A stretch of 18,061 nucleotides of DNA, taken from NCBI GenBank assembly GCA_026770595.1, contig MU633981.1, positions 1 to 18,061 on the forward strand, written 5' to 3'. Shown in pieces: positions 1-9,100 of this stretch. The translations under genes were made by a program, and so were the position numbers. This DNA comes from Ochromonadaceae sp. CCMP2298 (Eukaryota; Sar; Synurophyceae; Ochromonadales; Ochromonadaceae). Below the pieces are notes generated by a model, which was not told where the DNA came from, searched no databases, and saw nothing but the letters and a program-made list of their open reading frames with translations. The stretch's first letter is position 1, and each line of letters opens with the position of its first letter.

Positions 1-91
<91 letters not shown>

Positions 92-138
92 CATAGATAC
101 ATATACATATACATACATACATATACATATACATATAT

Positions 139-179
<41 letters not shown>

Positions 180-180
180 T
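1..180. repeat. (ATACAT)n microsatellite in an intron
   Basis: Almost uninterrupted hexamer repeats of ATACAT, with slips such as ATACATAC and ATAGATAC. It lies upstream of the first visible exon of the + strand gene, so it is most likely inside an intron of that gene. I see no coding sequence or RNA gene in 1-220. Confidence 0.95.
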
Positions 181-220
181 TAATACTAACACCATATCGT
201 GTCCCATACAAACATACTTA

Positions 221-271
221 CATACCCCCCTCTACCACATACCCCCCTCTACCACATACCCCCCTCTACAG
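221..271 (+). repeat. 17-bp x3 minisatellite ending in a splice acceptor
   Basis: Three consecutive 17-bp units (221-237, 238-254, 255-271) of the form CATACCCCCCTCTACCA. The last unit ends CTACAG and is the 3' splice site of the exon at 272. Each unit therefore carries a C-rich tract plus CTAC, so the acceptor region itself is reiterated. Confidence 0.85.
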
Positions 272-1090
272 GGCGTGAACTACGAGAAGACCTGCAAGAT
301 AGCAGACACCTTCGAGAAGAAGGCCCGCATCATGGAGGTACGTAGGAGATTATAGGTTGTAAAGTATCCGGTTACATCGACTATATGCGATTATACACCT
401 TGACCCCCACACCGCAAACTCATACATTTCATACACACACATACACACACATACACACACACACACATACACACACAGAAAAACAGCTACTTCGTGAGAC
501 AGGGTGACCTGGAGAAAATATCATCGACAGGGAAGTCCGCCGAAAGACACTTTTTCCTGTTTTCTGACCAGATAATGTACACGCATGCTTCCAGGGGTGG
601 GTGGGTGGTGCACGAGGCTCTGGGGTTGTTGGAGTTGGAGGTGGTGGAGGTACCGGGGGCCGGGGGGGCGAGTTTTTATCTGCAGCATCCGATTAAGTCT
701 TTTGTGGTGGTGGCTGCGGATCCAAGTGAGATGGGGGAGTGGGTGAGGGACATAAGGGCAACCATCGCGGCATGCAAGAGCAGGCACAGTGCGGAGTTTA
801 ACAGCAAACGGGTCAGGCACATGTCGATTGTGGGGAGACTGCAGTCACTGACGGGTCTCGAACTAAAGCACGACACTGCCCCCACCTCTACTGCTGCCCC
901 CTCTGCCTCTACCCCTAACCCCCCTACCTCTACTACCGCTGCCTCCACCTCCGCCTCTGCCCCTCCCTCCGCCCCCACCTCTCTCCGCACCTCTGCTTCC
1001 GCCCCTCCCCTCTCCCCTACCCCTACCGCCCCTGCCTCTCCCTGTACCCCTCCTCCCGCCCCTGTCTCTACCCCTGTCTCTCCCTCTTAA
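272..1090 (+). CDS. RhoGEF (DH-PH) protein, C-terminal two exons: PH domain and Ser/Thr/Pro tail
   Basis: Two exons: 272-337 (22 codons, then donor GTACGT) and 479-1090 (acceptor ACACACAG, stop TAA 1088-1090), joined in phase 0. The first ends a DH-PH linker ([12 protein letters not shown]). The second starts with a PH domain: [13 protein letters not shown], then [12 protein letters not shown], a central strand region ([16 protein letters not shown]), and the C-terminal helix [15 protein letters not shown] with the invariant Trp. This arrangement is typical of FGD-like and other Dbl-family exchange factors, which load GTP onto Rho GTPases at membranes. The PH domain would bind phosphoinositides or assist the DH domain. 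The DH catalytic domain is outside the window. After about residue 120 of the last exon the protein is low-complexity Ser/Thr/Pro/Ala, and no FYVE domain follows. The gene converges on the adenylyl cyclase gene. The family call is firm; the subfamily is not. Confidence 0.85.
338..478 (+). other. Intron of the RhoGEF gene with CA/CACATA repeats
   Basis: 141-nt intron beginning GTACGTAG and ending in a (CACATA)/(CA) repeat (about 430-476) that runs directly into the acceptor CACAG. Here the microsatellite serves as the polypyrimidine-like region. Confidence 0.8.
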
Positions 1091-1569
1091 AACCCTCCCT
1101 CCTCGCCTGCAATGGTGTTAAAGCCCTCCGAACCCAGTGGGGAGAAATAGGGAAAGGGGTTGGGATAGTGGGGAGAGGGAGGGGGGCGAGAGAGAAGGGA
1201 TGGGGTAGGGAGAGGAGGTGTGGAGGGGGTAGGGAGAAGGGAGAGGTGTGTGGGATGGATAGGGGAGGGATTAGAGGTATGGGTAGGTGAAGAGGAAGAA
1301 GGGGTGGTGAGGATGGGATGGTAGGAAGGTAGGTAGTTGGGTGGGAGGATGGGAGGATGGGATATGAGTAGTGGATGGGAGGATGGGAGGAGTGGAGGGT
1401 TGGGGAGGGACGAGGTGTATGCACACTGATCGCTAATTCCCTATCACTAGGTACAGGGATGAGATGATGAGATATAGTGAGGAATGCAGGGGAGGGGGGG
1501 GGGGCGTGTAAATACTTGGTGGGAACTAGGGACTGTATCGGTATCTATAAATCGGTACCTATAAATCGG

Positions 1570-1575
1570 AATAAA
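1570..1575 (+). promoter_or_regulatory. Possible polyadenylation signal (AATAAA) for the RhoGEF gene
   Basis: AATAAATAAAT lies about 480 nt after the + strand stop codon and is the clearest canonical hexamer on that strand before the - strand gene begins. The distance is long and the lineage's poly(A) signal is unknown, so this is tentative. For the - strand gene the only AATAAA I found in this region is the complement of 1632-1637, equally tentative. Confidence 0.25.
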
Positions 1576-1900
1576 TAAATGAAATCTGAAGATGATTTAC
1601 TGCCTATTATAACCCTACCTGCATGTGTGGGTTTATTGTGTGCGAAGCCCCTCAACGATTACTATCCGCTACACGCACCCCTTCCCTCCCTCTTCCCCCT
1701 CCCTCAACAACACAATACACCCCATAAAAAAGAAAAAAAGTTTTTTTTTTAAAGAAAGAAGAGTAAGGCTGCTTGCTGCCATAGGGAATAACAGTTACGC
1801 CGCTCGCTGCTGAAGGAAAAGTATGATAAAAGAATCGGTAGATAAAAGCATGATAAGAGGGACCTGTGTCCTCTTTCTAAACTGCCCCCTTTACCGATAT

Positions 1901-1945
1901 CCTATACCCCTATACCCCTATACCCCTATACCCCTATACCCCTAA
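1901..1945. repeat. (CTATACCC)n minisatellite
   Basis: About five 8-bp units of CTATACCC in the intergenic region between the two converging genes. I see no coding or RNA role. Confidence 0.85.
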
Positions 1946-2033
1946 ACTATAACCCCTGTGTTCTGTTATCTGTATGTGCTGTATGTGGTGGTCTGTTCTA
2001 TGTAGGTACTGTACGTTGGTCCGTTTATGGAAC

Positions 2034-2151
2034 TTATGTACTGACCCCGATTCTTATGTACAATCCCCGCTGATTGCTGTCCCACCAGAAGGCGCCGTCA
2101 GGCCCAATTGGCATCCACTGCACCGGGAAGTACTTCTCCACACCCTCGATA
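2034..2151 (-). other. Candidate alternative terminal exon 47
   Basis: If exon 46 splices at a GTACTG donor (edge 2203) into an acceptor TGACAG (edge 2151), phase is kept. The frame then runs 39 codons (containing EGVEKYFPVQWMPIGPDGAF) to TAA at 2034-2036. It has non-repetitive, protein-like composition and begins with a near-copy of exon 46 sequence (FDGVEKCFPV versus IEGVEKYFPV). The implied intron is 51 nt, shorter than any other here (next smallest 86), which argues against it. Confidence 0.35.
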
Positions 2152-2251
2152 CTGTCACAGCATTTGGGCGCTGTTACAGTACTTTATGGGCTGTTGCAGT
2201 ACTTGCCTCTGTATCGCTGCAATACAGGGAAGCACTTCTCCACCCCATCGA
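2125..2251 (-). repeat. 25-bp repeat in and after the last exon
   Basis: 2125-2149 and 2227-2251 match at 22 of 25 bases (offset 102), and both encode GVEK-(C/Y)-FPV on the minus strand. Between them, about 20-bp copies of GGGCNCTGTTNCAGTACTT (near 2167-2186 and 2188-2204) flank the presumed stop codon. Confidence 0.75.
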
Positions 2252-5200
2252 AGGCCCCTGCGAATTCCTTCCCGTTCCCCGTCTGCATCAAATCCAATGC
2301 CCGCACCTATGGGTGGGAGGGGGAAAGGGATGGGAAGAGGTACAGGTCCAAGTCAGAAAATCCCATAAAACTCACACAAACAAACAAAGAATTTCATTTT
2401 CCTCACATCCTTATATAAACAATTAAATTCCACATGTCATGTACCATATAATCAATTAAACCCACCTGCATGCTCTTGCCCATCTCCTCGTCCACGCCCA
2501 GAATCTCCAGATAGACACCTGCATTCAGAGTCACGAAGTGGTACCCGTTGGCTGTGGGATAGGCAAAGGTGTAGGAGGTGTAGGTGTAGGTGTAGGTGTA
2601 GGAGGTGTAGGTGTAAAAGTAGGAGTAGAAGAAATAAGGTTAGGATGGAAAACTGACAAGGGTTTGCAGATAGGTTAGAAGGAAAAGGGGTTAATAGGTA
2701 GACAGCGAAGGAAAAGGGGTGGGATATGGAGGTGATGGAAAGGGGTGGACAGGCCGTTACTCGGATTTCGATCCATACACACCTTTGCCGAGCGATTCGC
2801 AGGTGAGCAGTGCCTTCTTGGCCTGAGCCACCAACCTGTCATGTGTATGTGTGTGTGTTATGTGTCATGTGTGTAATGTAATTATGCGTTATGTGTCAAT
2901 GTGTCATGTGTTATTTGTCATGTTATGTGTCATGTCACATCGACTCACCCCTTCTGCATGTCGTTGGGGGCGTACGCTGTGAGCATCATGATGGCGCAGG
3001 CCTTGGTCAGCAGGGCACCTAAGGGGGGGGAGAGTAGTAGGTGGAGAGGGACAGTGGAGGGGGAGGAAATAAGAATAAATATAAGAATAAATGTAAGAAT
3101 AAATAAGAGTAAGAGTAAGACGCAAGTGGGGGTCCCGGTGCTGGATAATTGATAGTGTAATAAACAGGCTTACCGAAGTGGCTGAAGGCTAGTTTGTTGG
3201 AGTCTTTGCAGCACTCTAGCAGGAAGTTCTCGTGCTCCAGAGTGCACAAAAGGTACCTATATGAGGGTTTAATGGATTTCATGGGGGGTGTATTGTAGAG
3301 GGGGATTAACGTTAACAAAAACAAATAAAAGTGGGTGAAAATTCTCAAAGGGGGGGTGTTCTAATATACATAGGGGGGGTCAGGTACCTCTGTACGAGCG
3401 CGTTCTGCTCTTCTCTCCGCAGGTCGATGCGCGAGGCGGTCATCTGGGCCTTCAGCAGGAACATGTAGCCGCAGCAGTGCTCCACCGGGGTGCCGAATGC
3501 CGTCATGCTCTCGTACAGCATCGACCGCGCCCCCTTGTTTGAAAAGAGGTAGTTTTTGTCCAGAACCATCTTCTCGACTGCTTGTGACTGGGCCGTGTTT
3601 GCGTGCTTTATGAATGGCCCGATGTCCTATAAGGGGGGGGGGGAGGAAAATAGGTGTATAGGTGTATAGAAGATAGGGGTTTAAATACGCATTATGGTAT
3701 AGAAAGAGGGGGGATAATACATATTGTATAGAAGGAGGGATTAAATACACATCACACACACATACTCACACATACATATTATACGTACATACATACATAA
3801 ATATTTACATATTTTACATTCACATACACATACACATACACACGCATATACACATACACACGCATACATACACACACATACACACACACATACACACACA
3901 TATATACCTTGTCTGCAGTGAAGGTCTCGAATGCAAAAGCCACCTGTGGTTAGTGGTTAGTGGGTTTATTATGTTTAGTGGGTTTAATGAGTTTAGTGGG
4001 TTTAATAGGGGTGGTGGTAGGAGGAGGGGGTTCAATGGGTGAATTGGGTTTAATAGGGCAGGTAGTATAGACGGAGGGGGTTTAATAGGGTGTTAGGATT
4101 AGAAGGAGGGGATTGAGTAGGTGTATAGAGGAAGGGGATTTAGTAGGTATATAGGTATATAACCCACCTTAAGGGCCTCTAGGAACAGTGGGTTGATCTC
4201 TCTGAAGAAGTTGTAGCCCCCCCTCTCCCTCTCCAATTCCAGGTAGTACTTGAACGCCTCCAGCGCCACCTTCTTGCTGTGGGGGGTTAATAGGTACGTG
4301 TCACATAGGGGGGGTTTAATTGGGTTGTGTCACATAGAGAGGGTTTAATAGGTAGGTGGCGCATAGAAAGGGGGGGGGTAATAGGTGTACCATAATTGGA
4401 ATTGGGATTGTGACAGGGGGTGGGTGGGAGGGTTAGGCGACACACATATATACATACATACACAATATATGATATATGATATATGATATATAATAAACAT
4501 ACACACTATACACACTACATACACTATAACATACACTACACATACTTTAACATACAGTATATACACTATATACACTATATATACACTGACCTGCCGTGCA
4601 GCATAACGGACATGATGGGGAACGGTCATATACATATTAAATACACACTATACACACTACATACACTATAACATACACTGCACATACTATATAAACTATA
4701 TACACTATATACACTATATACACTATATACACTATATCACTGACCTGCCGTGCAGCAGCATGACGCTGATGATGGGGAACACGGTCAGCGCCATAGAGTG
4801 CGGGTGCGTCATAAACACCATGCTCTGTGTGGTGGGGGGATAATAGGGTGTAGGAAGAGGGGAATAGGCAGAGTGGAGGGAGCGAGAATTACGTTGTTGT
4901 AGTGAAGGGGGAGAAATAATGGGTTAAAATCATAATTTTAGGATTAATACACATACAAAACATGGGTTTTATAACTAAGTGGGTTAAATCACCTGCAGCA
5001 CGCCGTTCAGCACGGACGTTGACTTGGTCACGTCACCTGATATGCGCAGTAACTGCATATAAAGGGGTTATGTTGGGGGGGATGGATGGGTTGAGATCGA
5101 ATTTAGGTTTTATTAATGGTGGGTATAATCAAATATAGGTTTTATTTATGGGTTTGGGTTTAAGCGCATATGGGTATAAGCACATGGGTTTAATTAATAC

Positions 5201-6073
5201 GTGGTTTTAATACGTGGGTTTACCTGTATGTGCATGGCTACTGTGTAGGGGACGTGGTTCATGCCGTACGCCTTAATCAACAAGGCTGTTGAAAGGGTGA
5301 AAGGGGGGGTGAAAGGGTGTTAATACATTCAGAACATAGGGTTGGGAGTTGGGGTTGCGGTCGGGGGTAGGGTGGGGAAGAATCACCTGCGTGTCCTGCC
5401 TCGTTGTAGAGTTGGATCAGCCCGTCCACCATCACCACGCTCTCTGCCAGTTTGCCCAGCTCAAACAGCAACGTCCTCTGCACATAGGGGGATAGGATCA
5501 GGTGAGGGGTGGGTGTATGATTATGGGTGTGGGTTATGGGTGTGGGGTTATGGGTGTGGGGTTATGGGTGTGGGGTTATGGGTGTGGGGAGGGTTACAAA
5601 GGGATATGATTATGTTAGGGTTATGATTGGGTTTTAGGATTATTATTAAGTTTTAGGATTATTATTGGGTTTTGGATATTGTGGGTTTACCTTGAATGCC
5701 ATCGCTGCCACCAGGTGGGGGAGGTGCGCGGAAGAGCGGGCTAGATGGGGGGGGCATGGTGGGTTATATTGTGATATTAGCAATGGGAGAGTGGGTTATA
5801 TTGTTTGTTACATGTGTATATTCGGAGGGTTGTGGTATTAGTGCAGGGTTGTGGTATATACATTGTTATATAAGACGTATCATTACCTAGCGTGAGTGCG
5901 ATGTCGTACAGAGTCAATTCTTTGGATCTGGCGGCGTCGTCGGGCAGCTTGTTGTATCTGTACAGGGCAGCGATGCCTGCCAGCACGGGGAACACCACAG
6001 TGGGATCGCTGAGTGCGAAAAGTGCCTCGTTTGAGTTAACGCTCGTAAGAGTACCCATACGCCTCAGCCTAAT

Positions 6074-6104
<31 letters not shown>

Positions 6105-9100
6105 TGGGGGGATTAGCATACAAATGGTTGGATTGTTGTCATTGTCAGTATAATTGTATGGTAATTACAGAGTTAGCATAATTGTAATTGTTATAATTGT
6201 GATTCTTATAAGTGTAGTGTTCGCTGTCACCTGTGGATCACCCCCCCCACCGCAGGGCCTGGGTAGTTGCTTAACCTCTCCTTGTGCTCCTTGTCCGAGT
6301 TGTCGGAGTACGTACTGTCCCAACTAGAGCGCCGGTCCCTGAAGGGTAGGTGTGTAGGTGCATAGGTGTGTAGGTGTGTAGGTGCATAGGTGTGTAGGTG
6401 CATAGGTGCATAGGTGCATAGGTGTGTAGGTGTATAGTATGTGTTCATAGGTAGGTAGTGGGTAGGTAATATGTAGGTAGTAGGTCATATGTAGGAGTAA
6501 TGAGAGGGGTTAGTGCATATGTGAGTTTTATTTGTCAGACGCAGGAGGGGGATGAATATTAATAGCACATAAATATCAACACCTACCTGCTGTCCCTGCT
6601 CTCGCTTCCCTTGTTGCTGCCCCCACTGGTGACGGATATGTTAGACCCCCTGCGCCCCTCTCTGGGTTCTGGGATGATCCAGAGCAGGAGAGGGTGGGTT
6701 TTATTGGTATATGAGAGGGGGGTGGGTTTAATTGGTAGAGCAAAGAAGTGGGGGGGGGGCATAGGGGTGGTTAGATAAAATAAGAGGGATAGATTTAAAA
6801 AATATTCAGAATGAGGGGGATAAATACATAAAAAGAGACAGTATAAGAGGTATAATGCAAAAAAGACGTACCCTTGGGTTCCTGCTTGTCTTTTTTTATA
6901 TTGAGCGCGCCCCGCCAGTCCCAGGTGAGCATTATCATCTGTTAAATAGATGGGTTAAATAGATGGGTTAGAGGGGTTTTATAGGTAGTGTAGGCATAGG
7001 GAGGTGGGGTTTATTAGTAGTGTGAACGTAGGTATAAGTATATAAACAGTATAAACAGATAAATGCATAAATAGATACAATATATAGACATACATGCATA
7101 CATACATACGTACATACATGCATACAATAGATAGCGTACCTGCACAGCGTCTTCGTACAGCAGACATATACGTACATTCATACATAGACAACTTCAACAG
7201 ATAGGATAGAATAGACACACACAAACACACACAAACACATACAAACACACACCTGCAGAGCGTCCTCGTATAGCTTGGATGTAACTGCGGGCGTGTCCGA
7301 TAGTGAGAAGCTGCTCTGCCCCAGCCGCAGCAGCACATTAACCCCCGTCTCCAGCAAGGTAGTATCCCCGCCAAAAACTCTCACCAGGTCGACCTTGCGG
7401 ATGCCTCCCCCCACTGCCCCGCAGCCCGATCCTTGATGAGGGTTAATGTTATATATAGGAGGGTTTAATACGCATTATGATGTAAATAGGAAGATAGGAG
7501 GCTTACCACGCATTATAGCATATAAGGAGGAAGGTTAATACACATGACATATAAGGAGGGTTGGTACACATAACACATAATACAAATAATAAGGGGGATT
7601 AGTACCTGAGCGACTGCCAACATCAGCAACAGAGCCCGCCCTACTCGCAACACCGCTGTTCACCCCACTCAGGCTGTTGGGACTCGTGGGACTCGCTATG
7701 CCACTCCTCCTCTCACCACCAGGACTCGCAATTCCCCCACTCCCATTCCCAGGGCTGGCTACACCCCCTGCCTCCCCCTTCTCCTCGTCCTCCTCCAGCC
7801 GAGTCTCGCTGCAAGAGGGGGTTTAAAGCAAATAGGTAGGTGGAGGGTGATTAAAACATACACCAGAGAAGGGTTTAATAAACATTTTCACCATAGATGG
7901 AGGGGGGTGAAGGGATAGACGGGAATTAAGACACATAGACCGTAGAGTATTGTATAGCAGTATGTAGTAAAGCAGAATAGTACCTGAACAGGGCAGTGAA
8001 GGATGCAGGCTCGAAGTAGAAGTCTTCCGGCACTCCTGCCTCCGTGCGCATCCAGTTCAGCATGCGGTAAGCTGCGATGAGAGGGGGGGCGGGGGTTAAA
8101 TGGTGTAAACAGAAAGAAATAAAAAAGATTGATAAATAGAATATGAGTTACTGAACATAAATATATAATATGCAATAACATATAATACATATACATACAT
8201 ATACGTGTAGATACTGGGTACGCACCTGCGGTGAGGTGCATGAATGAGTCTTGGTAGGACCCCATCTCGTCCAGAAGCATGGCTGGAAAGTCAGGAGGAT
8301 TAGAGGGGGGAGGATTAGAAGGATGAGAGGAGAGGGGGAATGATCACATAAATACAGTACATAGTACATAAATATAATCCACATGTAATACAACATTCAT
8401 AAACATTCTATCAATCGGTACCTGAGGAGTAGTAGCAGGTCATAGCTGAGGACCAGCCGGTGGCACACTCCCAGTGGAACCCCTCCTCGAACAACTCGGC
8501 GGACGAGAGGCCGGCTGATACGGTATCGTGGGCCCGCAGCTCCAGGAAGGATGCCACCCGATCGTGCAGGGCTTGCTTCTGCTCGTCCAGCATCAGGTCG
8601 TATATGGTGTTCCTCTCCAGCAATATCTTGAACTCAAATGTGGCCTGGGGGTTTACGGGGGAGAGTTTAATACACATTCGCATACAGAGGGTTTAATACA
8701 CATTCGTCCCATAGAGAGAGGGGTTTTTACCTGCTGCAGGTCCCTCATGCCCCCCACCTTTATCGACTTGAGAGCGGGTAAATCCCCCTGTGCAGGTGTG
8801 AGTGTGTGTGTGTATGTATATATATGTATGTGTGTGTTTGTATTTATATGTGTATATGTGTGTTATATTAATTATGTAATATACGATATATATAGTGGAC
8901 GTACCTCATCCTCGCTATACGTTCGACTCCTTGCCAAACCCCTACCCGGCCCCCCCCCCACCCGAACACTCCCCGACCTGCCATGCACCACCCTGATAAA
9001 CTCATCATCCGCCAATAGAGCCTGGGTTTTATAGGTGGGTTGGTAAAGGGTGGGTTTAATAGGCGATTATAAGTAATACATGTATCATTCCAATGTATAT

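Larger units (their letters stand above)
1091..2033. other. Convergent intergenic / 3'-UTR region
   Basis: I support no gene here. 1132-1420 is a nearly pure G/A tract on the + strand with many GGGATG, GGGAGG and GGTAGG units. 1526-1568 holds two copies of a unit like ATCGGTACCTATAA. 1727-1757 has A-rich and T-rich runs. 1901-1945 is an 8-bp array. Both flanking genes end into this stretch, so it should contain both 3'-UTRs and polyadenylation sites. Open frames inside it are low-complexity shadows of the purine/pyrimidine bias. Confidence 0.7.
2184..6068 (-). other. ADCY10: TPR-like C-terminal region (exons 33-46) and stop
   Basis: Exons 5887-6068, 5691-5740, 5387-5477, 5224-5285, 4993-5052, 4745-4824, 4168-4276, 3908-3943, 3388-3626, 3174-3256, 2949-3018, 2783-2835, 2466-2551 and 2184-2306; residues 1981-2421. 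ALSDPTVVFPVLAGIAALYR, HLPHLVAAMAFKRTLLFELG, YGMNHVPYTVAMHIQ and THPHSMALTVFPIISVMLLHG form helical pairs. They closely resemble the TPR region found after the ATPase in cyclase/ATPase multidomain proteins of bacteria and protists, and in sAC. Exon 45 (GYHFVTLNAGVYLEILG) aligns with the C-terminal sAC helix near HLMAYVCILMGDG. The likely role is protein binding or autoregulation. Exon 40 is only 12 codons. The stop at 2184-2186 is the simplest reading; an alternative last exon is listed separately. Confidence 0.85.
6231..8282 (-). other. ADCY10: Variable linker and TPR entry (exons 26-32)
   Basis: Exons 8226-8282, 7984-8071, 7606-7808, 7253-7431, 6872-6938, 6587-6659 and 6231-6338; residues about 1723-1980. 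Exons 26-27 (AMLLDEMGSYQDSFMHLTA, AYRMLNWMRTEAGVPEDFYF) look like helical repeats. Exon 28 is Gly/Ser/Ala low complexity. Exon 29 (TTLLETGVNVLLRLGQSSF, then SKLYEDALQ) and exon 30 (MIMLTWDWRGALNIKK) resume helical sequence. Exons 31-32 are Ser/Arg/Asp-rich and probably disordered. The exon 31 acceptor is ambiguous among CAG, CAGAG and CAGAGAG; only the CAGAG choice (exon edge 6659) enters exon 32 in the correct frame. Confidence 0.78.

Noticed and set aside
1-180. CRISPR-like or centromeric array
   Set aside because: Simple hexamer repeats with no spacers.
1068-1424. 118-codon - strand open frame, Pro/His/Ser-rich
   Set aside because: Translation of the G/A-rich intergenic tract. Low complexity, no domain, and no link in phase to the cyclase exons.
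1740-1860. Possible tRNA or small RNA gene
   Set aside because: I looked for a cloverleaf and a T-loop consensus and found none.
1974-2426. 150-codon + strand open frame near the convergent ends
   Set aside because: Overlaps the antisense of the last cyclase exon. No recognisable motif or consistent splice context.
7140-7252. Use of the exon 29 echo as a real mini-exon
   Set aside because: No convincing acceptor precedes it. Exon 29 joins exon 30 directly in phase 0, giving continuous helical sequence (YEDALQMIMLTW).
8528-9034. 168-codon + strand open frame
   Set aside because: Runs across antisense of exon 25, an intron with GT repeats, and antisense of exon 23. The clear sAC similarity is on the other strand.
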